64,000 nucleotides of DNA from Streptomyces akebiae (GTDB lineage: Bacteria; Actinomycetota; Actinomycetes; Streptomycetales; Streptomycetaceae). Positions within the stretch are counted from its first letter, which is position 1. Every line of letters begins with the position of its first letter. The notes below the pieces were generated by a model. That model was not told the origin of the DNA. It made no database searches and saw only the letters and a program-made list of their open reading frames with translations. The stretch is taken from contig NZ_CP080647.1 in NCBI RefSeq assembly GCF_019599145.1, positions 2,976,001 to 3,040,000 on the forward strand, read 5' to 3'. Positions 18,512 to 27,652 of the stretch are shown in pieces. The translations under genes were made by a program, and so were the position numbers.

Positions 18512-19232
18512 GCGCACCGCCGGCGGCGGGCACACGCGCGTACGCGTCGGGGCGGTCCAGCCGCGTCCAGTGGTCTGCGGGCCAGGCGATCCACTCGGCC
18601 CTGCCGATCACGAAGACGAGGGGGACCATGCCGCCGCCGGGGGACCCGAGATGGTCACGGGAGTCACTGGAGTCACTGCGGTGGTCGCCGAGGAGGAACA
18701 GTCTGCCCTCGGGGACGACCACGTCGAAGGGTACGTTCGACGGGCTGTCCCCCGGGTACAGAAACGACGACTCGTCGACCCACCGGCCGTTCACCTCAAG
18801 CCTCCCCTCCTGGTCGCAGCAGACCACCCGGTCTCCCCCCACGCCGACAACGCGCTTGACGTAGTCGGCGTTCCCGAAATAGCCGGTGCCGTCGAACACG
18901 ACGACGTCACCGCGCTGCGGCTCAGATCCGAAACGGTACGCCAACTTATTTACGAGAACGCGGTCCCCGATCCTCAATGAGTCGGCCATGGAGCTGCTGG
19001 GAATCTGGAACGGCTGCATCACGAAGTTGCTGAAGAGCGCCAGAAAAAGCAGGCAGATCAGCACGGTCAGGGTGTATCTCCCGCCCGGCACCAACGCGGT
19101 GGTCCGGTCCACCCACGCGAAACGCGACCGCTCCTCCGACCCTCCTGTGTCGGAGATCTCCTCGGAGACCTCGACGCCGGAAGGGCGGGGGGAACGGTCG
19201 CGCTCCATGTGCTGCTGTGCTTCGGTGTCCAT
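18504..19232 (-). CDS. sipW: Type I signal peptidase (first of the cluster)
   Basis: 242 residues. Cytosolic N-terminus, transmembrane helix ~53-72, catalytic Ser81 (IPSSSM), catalytic Lys126 (YVKRVVGVGGD), box E LFLLGDHRSDSSDSRDH. It heads the four-gene sip cluster and begins 57 nt after rplS, so the cluster may be cotranscribed with the L19 gene. Letter assigned by order. Confidence 0.92.
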   Translation of the reverse strand: MDTEAQQHMERDRSPRPSGVEVSEEISDTGGSEERSRFAWVDRTTALVPGGRYTLTVLICLLFLALFSNFVMQPFQIPSSSMADSLRIGDRVLVNKLAYRFGSEPQRGDVVVFDGTGYFGNADYVKRVVGVGGDRVVCCDQEGRLEVNGRWVDESSFLYPGDSPSNVPFDVVVPEGRLFLLGDHRSDSSDSRDHLGSPGGGMVPLVFVIGRAEWIAWPADHWTRLDRPDAYARVPAAGGAHG

Positions 19233-19289
19233 CGGGGCCAGATCGTATCCGGCCCCGATGTGACGACCTCTTGTGACTCGAACGCGCGA

Positions 19290-19640
19290 TCAGTTGTCGC
19301 GCTTCTCCTTGATCTTCGCCGCCTTGCCACGCAGCTCGCGCAGGTAGTACAGCTTGGCGCGACGGACGTCACCGCGGGTGACGAGCTCGATCTTCTCGAC
19401 GATCGGGGTGTGCACCGGGAAGGTGCGCTCGACGCCGACGGAGAACGAGACCTTGCGGACCGTGAAGGTCTCGCGGACACCGGCGCCCTGGCGACGGATC
19501 ACCACGCCCTTGAACTGCTGCACACGGGAGCGGTTGCCCTCGATGACGCGGACGTGGACGTTGACGGTGTCACCCGGGCGGAACGCCGGGATGTCGCTCC
19601 GCAGCGAGGCGGAGTCGAGGGAGTCGAGCAGGTGAGACAT
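19290..19640 (-). CDS. rplS: 50S ribosomal protein L19
   Basis: 116 residues from ATG 19640 ([20 protein letters not shown]), normal L19 length. The [15 protein letters not shown] and [13 protein letters not shown] blocks are characteristic; it sits at the 30S-50S interface. An upstream extension to 19667 is without support. It lies between trmD (134 nt upstream) and sipW. Confidence 0.97.
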   Translation of the reverse strand: MSHLLDSLDSASLRSDIPAFRPGDTVNVHVRVIEGNRSRVQQFKGVVIRRQGAGVRETFTVRKVSFSVGVERTFPVHTPIVEKIELVTRGDVRRAKLYYLRELRGKAAKIKEKRDN

Positions 19641-19774
19641 TTCGTCTGCTTTCTTCGCCCATGCCACAGGTCATAGGCGGGAGCTAGGTGTTACGAGAGG
19701 ATGCTGTCCGGGTCGGGGCGGGCGTCGTGTCCCCCTGTGGCAGGGGCGCGCGCCGGACGACGCACAACAGCGGC

Positions 19775-20608
19775 CTATTGTTCCACGCCCTCCGGTCGCC
19801 GCCAAAATCGGCCGTAGGGTTCACCCTCCGGATCCGGGGACCAGCCCAGGATGGAGAGCATCTCGCGGTCCTTCTTGTCGAAGGCCTTCGGGTCGCAGCG
19901 CTCGATGAGGTCGGGCCGGTTGGCGGCCGTCCGTCGCAGCGCCTCGTCCCGCCGCCAGCGCGCGATCTTGCCGTGGTGGCCGCTGAGCAGCACCTCGGGG
20001 ATCTCCCGGCCGCGCCACTCGGGGGGCTTGGTGTAGACCGGCCCCTCCAGCAGGTTGGCCATGGCGCCGGGCGCGAAGGAGTCGTCGCGGTGGGACTCGG
20101 CGTTACCGAGGACGCCGGGCAGCAGCCGCGCCACGGCCTCGGTGACGACGAGGACGGCCGCCTCGCCGCCGGCGAGGACGTAGTCACCGATGGACACCTC
20201 GTACACCGGCACGCGGGTGGCGTACTCGTCGATCACACGCCGGTCGATGCCCTCGTAGCGCGCCGGCGTGAAGACCAGCCAGGGGCGCTCGGAGAGTTCG
20301 ACGGCGAGCGCCTGGGTGAAGGGGCGGCCGCTGGGGGTGGGGACGATGAGCGCGGGCCGGGCGGAACCCGTCTCGTATCCCTGGGCCAGCACGTCGTCGA
20401 GCGCGTCACCCCAGGGGTCGGTCTTCATGACCATGCCGGGGCCGCCGCCGTACGGGGTGTCGTCGACCGTGTTGTGCCGGTCGTACGTCCATTCCCGCAG
20501 GTCGTGGACGTGCACATTCAGCTGTCCACGCGCGCGGGCCTTGCCGACGAGGGAGACGTTCAGGGGTTCGAGGTACTCGGGGAAGATCGTGACGACGTCG
20601 AGCCGCAT
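19775..20608 (-). CDS. trmD: tRNA (guanine-N1-)-methyltransferase
   Basis: 277 residues; methylates G37 of tRNAs with a G36 to prevent frameshifts. SPOUT deep-knot motifs: [46 protein letters not shown] and SIGDYVLAGGEAA. Its start codon is adjacent to the rimM stop, so translation is coupled. Confidence 0.97.
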   Translation of the reverse strand: MRLDVVTIFPEYLEPLNVSLVGKARARGQLNVHVHDLREWTYDRHNTVDDTPYGGGPGMVMKTDPWGDALDDVLAQGYETGSARPALIVPTPSGRPFTQALAVELSERPWLVFTPARYEGIDRRVIDEYATRVPVYEVSIGDYVLAGGEAAVLVVTEAVARLLPGVLGNAESHRDDSFAPGAMANLLEGPVYTKPPEWRGREIPEVLLSGHHGKIARWRRDEALRRTAANRPDLIERCDPKAFDKKDREMLSILGWSPDPEGEPYGRFWRRPEGVEQ

Positions 20609-21150
20609 CAGGTCTCGTCCCGGGATGACGCGATCTCCGCCTGGTCGTCGATCAGACCGGGGGGCGGGTCGATGACCGCCTTCTGCTCCTCCAGGTCGAT
20701 CTCGGTGACGATCTCCCCGACGAACGGGATCATCACCTCGCTCCCGTCGGGCCGTTCGACGATGAACAGGTCCTGGGAGGGCAGATGCGAGATCTCGGTG
20801 ATCCGGCCGACCTCGACGCCGTCCTTGGTGACCACGTCCAGGTCCATCAGCTGGTGGTCGTAGTACTCGTCCTCTTCTTCCGGCAGTTCCTCCGGGTCCA
20901 CCTCGGCGATCAGCAGGGTGTTGCGGAGAGCCTCGGCGGCGTTGCGGTCCCGGACGCCCTCGAAGCGCAGAAGCAGCCGGCCGCTGTGGACCCGGCCGGT
21001 CTCGATGGTGAGGGGGCCCGTCGAGGCGGGGTCCGTGAGCAGAACGGCGCCGGGGCCGAGCCGGAGTTCCGGTTCGTCGGTGCGGACCTCGACGGTGACC
21101 TCGCCCTTGATGCCGTGGGCGCGGCCGATCCGTGCGACTACGAGCTGCAC
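20608..21150 (-). CDS. rimM: 16S rRNA processing protein RimM
   Basis: 180 residues starting at GTG 21150 ([16 protein letters not shown]), with AGGAG nine to thirteen bases upstream. N-terminal RimM barrel plus C-terminal PRC barrel ([11 protein letters not shown]..., [13 protein letters not shown]). It helps 30S head assembly, binding S19. Member of the rpsP-khpA-rimM-trmD string. Confidence 0.95.
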   Translation of the reverse strand: MQLVVARIGRAHGIKGEVTVEVRTDEPELRLGPGAVLLTDPASTGPLTIETGRVHSGRLLLRFEGVRDRNAAEALRNTLLIAEVDPEELPEEEDEYYDHQLMDLDVVTKDGVEVGRITEISHLPSQDLFIVERPDGSEVMIPFVGEIVTEIDLEEQKAVIDPPPGLIDDQAEIASSRDET

Positions 21151-21261
21151 TGTGCTCGATCTCCTGTCATACAACTCATACGACTCATACGACGCAGACG
21201 ACTACGGGCCGGGGACGGCCCAGTGGCCCTCCCCGGCCCGAGCCGGTGCTGCGAATGTTCG

Positions 21262-21501
21262 TCAGCGGACGTGGTCCACGTCGACGAGGTCGACACGGAC
21301 ACCGCGGCCGCCGATGGCGCCCACGACGGTACGCAGAGCGCGGGCGGTACGGCCGTTGCGGCCGATCACCTTACCGAGGTCGTCGGGGTGGACCCGGACC
21401 TCGAGTACGCGCCCCCGGCGCAGGTTGCGGGAAGCGACCTGCACGTCGTCGGGGTAGTCGACGATGCCCTTGACGAGGTGCTCGAGAGCCTCCTCGAGCA
21501 T
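21262..21501 (-). CDS. khpA: KH-domain RNA-binding protein KhpA
   Basis: 79 residues forming a single type II KH domain with the GxxG loop IGRNGR. In many Gram-positive bacteria KhpA, with KhpB, binds RNA and affects cell division and elongation. It lies 2 nt downstream of rpsP and upstream of rimM, its near-universal place. The spacer to rimM carries a short (CATACGACT)n-like repeat at 21168-21197. Confidence 0.93.
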   Translation of the reverse strand: MLEEALEHLVKGIVDYPDDVQVASRNLRRGRVLEVRVHPDDLGKVIGRNGRTARALRTVVGAIGGRGVRVDLVDVDHVR

Positions 21502-21503
21502 GC

Positions 21504-21923
21504 TCAGGCCTCGGTCGACTCGGACTCGGCGGCAGCCTCGTCCTTCTTCTCGGCCTTCTTCTTCTGGGTGATCGCCTCACCCTTGCCCTCGTCGTCGCCG
21601 CCCAGGGCCTCGAACGACGGGCGGGAGGACTTCGGCTGAGCCACGAGGAGCGGCGCCGGAGCGGGCTCGCCCTTGAACTTCTGCCAGTCGCCGGTCTTCT
21701 TCAGAATGGCGAGCACGGGCTCGGTCGGCTGCGCGCCGACACCCAGCCAGTACGCGACGCGCTCCTCGTCGACCTCGATGACCGACGGGTTGTACGTCGG
21801 GTGGTACTTGCCGATCTCCTCGATCGCACGGCCGTCACGGCGAGTGCGGGAGTCGGCGACGACGATGCGGTAGTGAGGCGAACGGATCTTGCCCAGACGC
21901 TTCAGCTTGATCTTGACTGCCAC
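21504..21923 (-). CDS. rpsP: 30S ribosomal protein S16
   Basis: 139 residues. The S16 fold ([54 protein letters not shown]) occupies the first ~85; the rest is a charged Lys/Glu/Ala tail, an actinobacterial extension. First gene of the rpsP-khpA-rimM-trmD operon. Confidence 0.97.
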   Translation of the reverse strand: MAVKIKLKRLGKIRSPHYRIVVADSRTRRDGRAIEEIGKYHPTYNPSVIEVDEERVAYWLGVGAQPTEPVLAILKKTGDWQKFKGEPAPAPLLVAQPKSSRPSFEALGGDDEGKGEAITQKKKAEKKDEAAAESESTEA

Positions 21924-22114
21924 GGGAGTGGGTTCTCCTGGAATTGACGTGGTTGGGCACGGCGAGAGAGCCGCGTGGGGTTGCGGTACCCGAGTGCCCG
22001 ATGGACGCGTCAGCCGGAGGAGAGAGGGGTCCTGTGCGACTGTCGAGTACAGCTAGCCATTCTGCCACACGCTGGGGTTCACCTCTTACCGGGGCTGCGC
22101 GCAGCCATGCCGAA

Positions 22115-22165
22115 GCGGCACCCGGCGCCAGGGCTTTCACTCACCGCCGCCGACCGGGTGCCGCT
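22115..22165 (-). terminator. Terminator after the SprT-like gene
   Basis: Perfect 12-bp arms AGCGGCACCCGG (22115-22126) / CCGGGTGCCGCT (22154-22165), in the spacer between the SprT-like gene and rpsP. Confidence 0.6.
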
Positions 22166-22296
22166 GCATCCACCCGTGCCGCCCCAGCGGCACGACTGCC
22201 CGCAGCAAGGGCGGACCACTGACCGACCGCGAGCCCGATACGGCTGCCACGAGCAGCCGTCTGTTCAGCTCGCCGTCTTCTCGGCTCGCCCTCGTC

Positions 22297-22893
22297 TCAC
22301 GCCGCGCCCACGACCTCCGGGATCCGGAAGGGCTTGCCGCAGCCGCCGCAGACGATGGGGGCCTGGGCGAGTACGGACGGGACGACGCGGACGTTGCGGC
22401 CGCAGTCGCAGACGGCCTTGACCCGGACGCCGCCGCCGGAGGAGCCGTGGCGGGCGGCCGGGCCCCGGAAGCTGCGGGCCGTGTCCGCGGAGGTCGCCGC
22501 GGTGTGGGCCTTGAGGGCGCGCTGCAGTCTGTCGATGGTCGGGCGATAGCGACGCTTGGCCTCGGGGTTGAGCGTGACCAGCGAGAAGCCGCTGCTGGGA
22601 TGCGGCTCCTCCGGGTGGTCGAGGCCGAGCTCCTCGGCGATCGCGAGGAATCTCCGGTTGTGGTACCGGCCGGCGCGGGAGGTGTCGCGGACCCCGCGCG
22701 CGGCGGCGATGCCATGGACTGCCTCATGGAGCAGTCGCTCGAAGGAGAGTTCGTGCCCGCATGCGGACGACGACTCTCCGATCAGGGACTCGGGAGCGGC
22801 AAGATCCGGCAGCTCGGGGTGGTGCCGTTGAATGTCGGCCCACGCCTGTGCCAGTTCTGCGGCGAGAACAGGTGGTGTCTGTGTCGTGCTCAC
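22297..22893 (-). CDS. SprT-like zinc protein
   Basis: 198 residues from GTG 22893 (VSTTQTPPVL). The central part has a metallopeptidase motif HEAVHG (His-Glu-x2-His) plus a downstream YHNRRFLAIAEELGL segment, as in SprT/Spartan-like folds; the C-terminus is a zinc ribbon with CDCG and CGGCG pairs. SprT-like proteases in eukaryotes cut DNA-protein crosslinks; the function in Streptomyces is unknown. The open frame extends upstream to 23115 but with no similarity. A hairpin follows the gene. Confidence 0.75.
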   Translation of the reverse strand: MSTTQTPPVLAAELAQAWADIQRHHPELPDLAAPESLIGESSSACGHELSFERLLHEAVHGIAAARGVRDTSRAGRYHNRRFLAIAEELGLDHPEEPHPSSGFSLVTLNPEAKRRYRPTIDRLQRALKAHTAATSADTARSFRGPAARHGSSGGGVRVKAVCDCGRNVRVVPSVLAQAPIVCGGCGKPFRIPEVVGAA

Positions 22894-23057
22894 GTAATGA
22901 CAACGAGCCTGAGTGCCGCTGTGTTCCGATTCCGGGCCATCCCAAATAATTTGCACGTACCCGTCAGTTGCCACTAGTGCGTCCTGACGAGGGCGGGTGC
23001 GCTGATCTGCGGAGAAGCCTCGCAGCTCACCACAAGGCGGTACGTAGTAACACGTAC

Positions 23058-23092
23058 GCCCCGGCGCGTAGACGAGGTCCGCGCGCCGGGGC
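23058..23092 (-). terminator. Terminator after proS
   Basis: Perfect 11-bp arms GCCCCGGCGCG (23058-23068) / CGCGCCGGGGC (23082-23092), about 60 nt past the proS stop. Confidence 0.65.
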
Positions 23093-23153
23093 CCCTGAGT
23101 TCGGCAGATGCGCAAGGGACGTTTCGGTCGCTCTCCCGGCGGAACGGAGTGCT

Positions 23154-24569
23154 CTAGTAAGCGCGCGCCACGACGGCGACGTTACCGGGTGCGTCGTAGG
23201 AGTCGGGCACCGACCCGTCCTCGGCGACCAGACACCTTACGGTCACCGCGTGCTCCCCGAGCCGGCTCTCGCCGTCCTCGCCCAGCGTCGACCAGGGGAT
23301 CCGCGCCCAGCCGCCGGCCGTGGCCGCCTCGATCGCCTCGTCGAGCGTGGACACCTCGGTCGTCCGGGACTCACGACGCTCGCGTGACTGCCTCAGCAGG
23401 AGCGCCTGGTCCTCCTCGAGAACGGAGGGGAGCAGATGCACGAGCGAGTCGAGGGCGACCGCCTCCTTGCCGCCCGGGATGCGGCGGACGAGCATCGCGG
23501 TGCCGTTCTCCAGGTCACGGGGGCCGACCTCGATGCGCACGGGAACGCCCTTGAGCTCCCAGTCGACCGCGCGACGGCCGAAAGGGACGTCCGTACGGTC
23601 GTCCACCTGCACGCGCACGCCGGCCGCCTTCAGCTCGGCGCCGAGTCGGCGGACCTTGGCCAGAACCGCGTCGTCACCCTTGATCGCGACGACCACGGCC
23701 TGGACCTGCGCCAGCCGGGGCGGCACACGCAGGCCGTGGTCGTCGCCGTGCATCATCACCAGGGCGCCGATCATGCGGGTGGTGGAGCCCCAGGAGGTCT
23801 GCCAGACGAGTTCCTGCGTGCCGCCCTTCGACAGGTACCGGGTGTTGAACGCCTTGGCGAAGTTCTGGCCCAGTTCGTGGCTGGTGGCCATCTGCAGGGC
23901 CTTGCCGTCACCCATCATGCCTTCGAGCGTGAGGGTGTTGATGGCGCCCGCGAAGCGCTCCTTGACGGTCTTGCGGCCGGGGACGACGTCCATCGCGAGG
24001 ACGTTCACCATGAAGTCCTCGTAGACCTCCCGGTGGATGTGCGCGGCGAAGTCGCGCGCCTCCTCGTACGTCGCGTGCGCCGTGTGGCCTTCCTGCCAGA
24101 GGAACTCGCTCGTGCGGAGGAAGAGGCGGGGACGCAGTTCCCAACGGACCACGTTCGCCCACTGGTTGATCAGCAGCGGCAGGTCGCGGTAGCTCTGCAC
24201 CCACTTCGAGAAGTAGTCGTTGATGATCATCTCGGAGGTGGGGCGGACCACGGCGGGCTCTTCGAGCTCCTTGCCGCCGCCGTGCGTCACGACGGCCAGC
24301 TCCGGCGCGAAGCCCTCGACGTGCTCGGCCTCGCGGCTGAGGTACGACTGGGGGATCAGGAGCGGGAAGTAGGCGTTCTGGGTGCCCGTCTCCTTGATCC
24401 GGGCGTCCATCTCCTGCTGCATCCGCTCCCAGAGCCCGTACCCGTACGGTCGGATGACCATGGTGCCGCGCACCGGACCGTTGTCGGCCAGTTCGGCCTT
24501 GGTGATCAGATCCTGGTACCAGCGCGGGAAGTCGTGCGCGCGCGGCGTGAGTACGGGTGCCTTTGCCAT
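23154..24569 (-). CDS. proS: Prolyl-tRNA synthetase, archaeal/eukaryotic-like (type 3)
   Basis: 471 residues from ATG 24569 (MAKAPVLTPRAHDFPRWYQD). It charges tRNA-Pro. The class II motifs are present: motif 2 (RWELRPRLFLRTSEFLWQEGHTAH) and motif 3 (GALVMMHGDDHGLRVPPRLA), plus the anticodon-binding domain. It lacks the INS editing insertion of the usual ~570-residue bacterial enzyme and ends with a short zinc-binding-domain-derived tail. Streptomyces genomes normally also contain a long bacterial-type ProRS, so this may be a second copy. It stands alone between two terminators or divergent genes. Confidence 0.93.
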   Translation of the reverse strand: MAKAPVLTPRAHDFPRWYQDLITKAELADNGPVRGTMVIRPYGYGLWERMQQEMDARIKETGTQNAYFPLLIPQSYLSREAEHVEGFAPELAVVTHGGGKELEEPAVVRPTSEMIINDYFSKWVQSYRDLPLLINQWANVVRWELRPRLFLRTSEFLWQEGHTAHATYEEARDFAAHIHREVYEDFMVNVLAMDVVPGRKTVKERFAGAINTLTLEGMMGDGKALQMATSHELGQNFAKAFNTRYLSKGGTQELVWQTSWGSTTRMIGALVMMHGDDHGLRVPPRLAQVQAVVVAIKGDDAVLAKVRRLGAELKAAGVRVQVDDRTDVPFGRRAVDWELKGVPVRIEVGPRDLENGTAMLVRRIPGGKEAVALDSLVHLLPSVLEEDQALLLRQSRERRESRTTEVSTLDEAIEAATAGGWARIPWSTLGEDGESRLGEHAVTVRCLVAEDGSVPDSYDAPGNVAVVARAY

Positions 24570-24771
24570 GGCGGAATGGTACGGGGGCATATTGCGACGA
24601 TGTGAATTCTTTTTTCCGTCCCTGGACAGTTCGCAAACCGGTGTCCGCGACCCCTGGACGACTCGCCGGGCACGGAGTTACCTGGCATACGGGGGGAGTG
24701 CGAGCGCGCACTGCCACGGGGGCCAGGAAATCCGGCAACGGCAACTCACGGCGGATTGGGGCGCTTTCGAT

Positions 24772-25632
24772 ATGACACCTACGCTCGTGCGGCAGCAACT
24801 GCCTCGCGCGGGGACCGCACCCCGCGTGGACCGGTGTGCACGCGCGCGTGACTGGGCGGAGATCCAGGAACGGATGCTGGTACCGCTGTACGAGGCCGTG
24901 TACCGGCGGCTCGACGTCGGTACCGGGACGCGGCTGCTCGGTCTCGGCTGCGGGTCGGGGCTCGCGCTGCTGATGGCGGCGGGGCGGGGAGCCGCGGTCA
25001 CCGGCGTCGAATCGGCGGCGCCGGAGAGAACGGCACTGGCGCGGGAGCGGCTGCGGCCGGAGTCCTGGCGCACGCGCGCGTGCGCCGAGCCCCGGGTCGT
25101 CGAAGGCGACCCCGAGGACGTGGTCCGCGCGCCCGGTGAACCGGGCTACAACCTGGTGACCGCCTTCGAGCCGATCGGCTGTCTGGCCGGTGACTCCGAA
25201 GGGCTCGGCGAACTGCTCGCCGCGGCGACCCCGCAGGCGGAACACGGAACCCCCGTGGTCCTCGCCGGCTGGGGCCCGCCGGAGCGCTGCACCACGTCCA
25301 CCGTGCTCCGCGTGGCCACGAAGCTCGCCGATCCCCTGCGCAGTGCCGGCAGTTGGCGCCCCGCGCAGCGGGACGACCTGGAGGAGGTCGCCCAGCGGGC
25401 CGGCCTGAAGCCGGACGGCTCCGGACGCGTGGCCTGCCCCTTCGGGTACGCCAACGTGGACAACGCCGTACGGGGGCTGCTGTCGACCGGCCTGTTCGAC
25501 GCGGCGATCAGGGCCACCGACCAGGACCAGGTGGACAAGGAACTGACCGAGGCACTGCATCCGCACCGCCGCCGCGACGGGACGGTCTGGATGCCGAACG
25601 TGTTCCGCTATCTGATCGCGCGGACACCCTGA
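24772..25632 (+). CDS. SAM-dependent methyltransferase (class I)
   Basis: 286 residues from ATG 24772. Motif I is LLGLGCGSGLALL at about residues 60-70, followed by a conserved acidic residue (VTGVESA) and later VVEGDPEDV. The substrate is not predictable; the fold is the ubiE-like class I. It is divergent from proS and convergent with ffh. Confidence 0.85.
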   Translation: MTPTLVRQQLPRAGTAPRVDRCARARDWAEIQERMLVPLYEAVYRRLDVGTGTRLLGLGCGSGLALLMAAGRGAAVTGVESAAPERTALARERLRPESWRTRACAEPRVVEGDPEDVVRAPGEPGYNLVTAFEPIGCLAGDSEGLGELLAAATPQAEHGTPVVLAGWGPPERCTTSTVLRVATKLADPLRSAGSWRPAQRDDLEEVAQRAGLKPDGSGRVACPFGYANVDNAVRGLLSTGLFDAAIRATDQDQVDKELTEALHPHRRRDGTVWMPNVFRYLIARTP

Positions 25633-25953
25633 GAAAGGCCGAGGCCCTGAGAAGGTTTTCGAGACTTCTTCCGATGCGGGTGTGAATGGTGTGAAGAAAG
25701 CGGGCCGGTAGCGCTTTCGCTTGGCCAAGTGCCGCACGGCACCCATAGCCTGGCGCATCGTCCAGGGGAACTACACATCCGCGTACGGGAGTTGGCACCG
25801 AGGAGCACGACGAGCGACACCACACCCATGCCGTTCACGCACGGCACCCGGCGCCGCGCGCCCGGCCACACCCCCCGGCCGGTCACGCGGCGTCCGCCGT
25901 TCGTCCCCGTGGAGCCGCGGAACCCAAGGCACCGCGGAATCGCGGAATCGCGG
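25633..25953. other. Spacer between convergent genes, no gene seen
   Basis: No frame with a start and normal codon use. It holds a short direct repeat (gcggaatc twice, 25932-25948) adjacent to the ffh stop and a fairly AT-rich start (25640-25700). I see no clear terminator pair. Confidence 0.5.
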
Positions 25954-27504
25954 TCAGCCCATGAACTTCTTGAACTCGTCCGGCAGCTCGAAGTCCTGAG
26001 CGCCCTGCTGGCCCGGCAGTCCGAGGGCGCCGCCCTGGGCCGCGGCGGCCCGGCGCGCGGCCTCTTCCTGCTCCTGCTGCTTGCGCTTCATCGGGTTGCC
26101 CGAGCGCTGCTTGCCCTTGGCCTGCTTGGGCTGCTTCTTGCTCCGGCCGGGGCCGCCCCCCATGCCGGGCATCCCCGGCATCCCCGGCATGCCGCCGCCC
26201 TGGGCCATGCGGGACATCATCTTGCGGGCCTCGAAGAACCGCTCGACGAGGTTCTTCACCGCGCTGACCTCGACACCGGAGCCCTTGGCGATACGGGCGC
26301 GGCGCGAGCCGTTGATGATCGTCGGCTCCTGGCGCTCGGCCGGGGTCATCGACTTGATGATCGCGGCCGTGCGGTCGACGTCGCGCTCGTCGATGTTGTT
26401 GATCTGGTCCTTGATCTGCCCCATGCCGGGCAGCATGCCGAGCAGCTTGCTGATGCTGCCCATCTTCCTGACCTGCTCCATCTGGGCCAGGAAGTCGTCG
26501 AGCGTGAAGTCCTGACCCTTCTTGGACGCCAGCTTGGAGGCCATCTTGGCGGCCTCTTCCTGGCTGAAGGTCTTCTCCGCCTGCTCGATCAGGGTGAGCA
26601 GGTCACCCATGTCGAGGATGCGGGAGGCCATCCGGTCGGGGTGGAACGCGTCGAACTCGTCGAGCTTCTCGCCGTTCGATGCGAACATGATCGGCTTGCC
26701 CGTGACCGAGGCGATCGACAGGGCGGCACCGCCGCGGGCGTCACCGTCGAGCTTGGACAGGACCACGCCGTCGAAGCCGACGCCGTCCCGGAAGGACTCC
26801 GCCGTGTTGACGGCGTCCTGACCGATCATCGCGTCGACGACGAAGAGGATCTCGTCCGGGGAGACCGCGTCCCGGATGTCGGCGGCCTGCTGCATCATCT
26901 CCTGGTCGATGCCCAGGCGGCCCGCGGTGTCGACGACCACGATGTCGTGGACCTTCGACTTCGCGAACTCGATGGAGTCCTTGGCGACCTTGACCGGGTC
27001 ACCCACGCCGTTGCCCGGCTCGGGGGCGTAGACCGCGACGCCGGCGCGCTCGGCGACGACGCTGAGCTGGTTCACGGCGTTCGGGCGCTGGAGGTCACAG
27101 GCGACCAGGAGCGGCGAGTGGCCCTGCTCCTTCAGCCAGCGGCCCAGCTTGCCCGCGAGGGTCGTCTTACCGGCACCCTGGAGACCGGCGAGCATGATCA
27201 CGGTCGGCGGCTGCTTGGCGAAGCGCAGACGGCGGGTCTCGCCGCCGAGGATCCCGACCAGTTCCTCGTTGACGATCTTGAGGACCTGCTGGGCGGGGTT
27301 GAGCGCCTTGGAGACCTCGGCGCCGAGCGCACGCTCCTTGACGTTCTTGATGAAGCCCCGGACGACCGGCAGCGCGACGTCCGCTTCCAGGAGCGCGATG
27401 CGGATCTCGCGCGCCGTGGCGTCGATGTCCGCCTCGGAAAGGCGCCCCTTGCCGCGCAGGTTCTTGAAAGTCGCTGAGAGGCGATCGGAGAGCGTATCGA
27501 ACAC
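25954..27504 (-). CDS. ffh: Signal recognition particle protein Ffh
   Basis: 516 residues from GTG 27504 (VFDTLSDRLSATFKNLRGKG). NG domain: G1 GLQGAGKTTLAGKLG, G3 DTAGR, G4 SKLDGDARGG; M domain with MGSISKLLGMLPGMGQ and a Met-rich C-terminus (GGMPGMPGMPGM) that binds signal sequences and 4.5S RNA. It targets nascent membrane and secreted proteins with FtsY, whose gene is 7 kb to the right. The last 60 residues are a Gln/Lys-rich tail. Confidence 0.97.
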   Translation of the reverse strand: MFDTLSDRLSATFKNLRGKGRLSEADIDATAREIRIALLEADVALPVVRGFIKNVKERALGAEVSKALNPAQQVLKIVNEELVGILGGETRRLRFAKQPPTVIMLAGLQGAGKTTLAGKLGRWLKEQGHSPLLVACDLQRPNAVNQLSVVAERAGVAVYAPEPGNGVGDPVKVAKDSIEFAKSKVHDIVVVDTAGRLGIDQEMMQQAADIRDAVSPDEILFVVDAMIGQDAVNTAESFRDGVGFDGVVLSKLDGDARGGAALSIASVTGKPIMFASNGEKLDEFDAFHPDRMASRILDMGDLLTLIEQAEKTFSQEEAAKMASKLASKKGQDFTLDDFLAQMEQVRKMGSISKLLGMLPGMGQIKDQINNIDERDVDRTAAIIKSMTPAERQEPTIINGSRRARIAKGSGVEVSAVKNLVERFFEARKMMSRMAQGGGMPGMPGMPGMGGGPGRSKKQPKQAKGKQRSGNPMKRKQQEQEEAARRAAAAQGGALGLPGQQGAQDFELPDEFKKFMG

Positions 27505-27652
27505 GGCGGTGTCGGTCCTCGGAGTCGGGGGCAGTGTGGGCTGCCCTCCAGGGTATCTGTCTGGGTGTGGTCGGGTCTCCACCCCTGTGGATAGTCGTGA
27601 CGGAGCCCGGCCGTGTCGGGTACGGAACCGGACGGCCCCGTACCCGACGCGC

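Noticed and set aside
24772..25632. Methyltransferase as part of a natural-product pathway with proS as resistance gene
   Set aside because: No biosynthetic genes nearby; the region is housekeeping, so there is nothing to support it.
25729..27477. 582-codon plus-strand frame beginning in the spacer before ffh
   Set aside because: It runs antisense through ffh and has leucine/glycine mirror composition.
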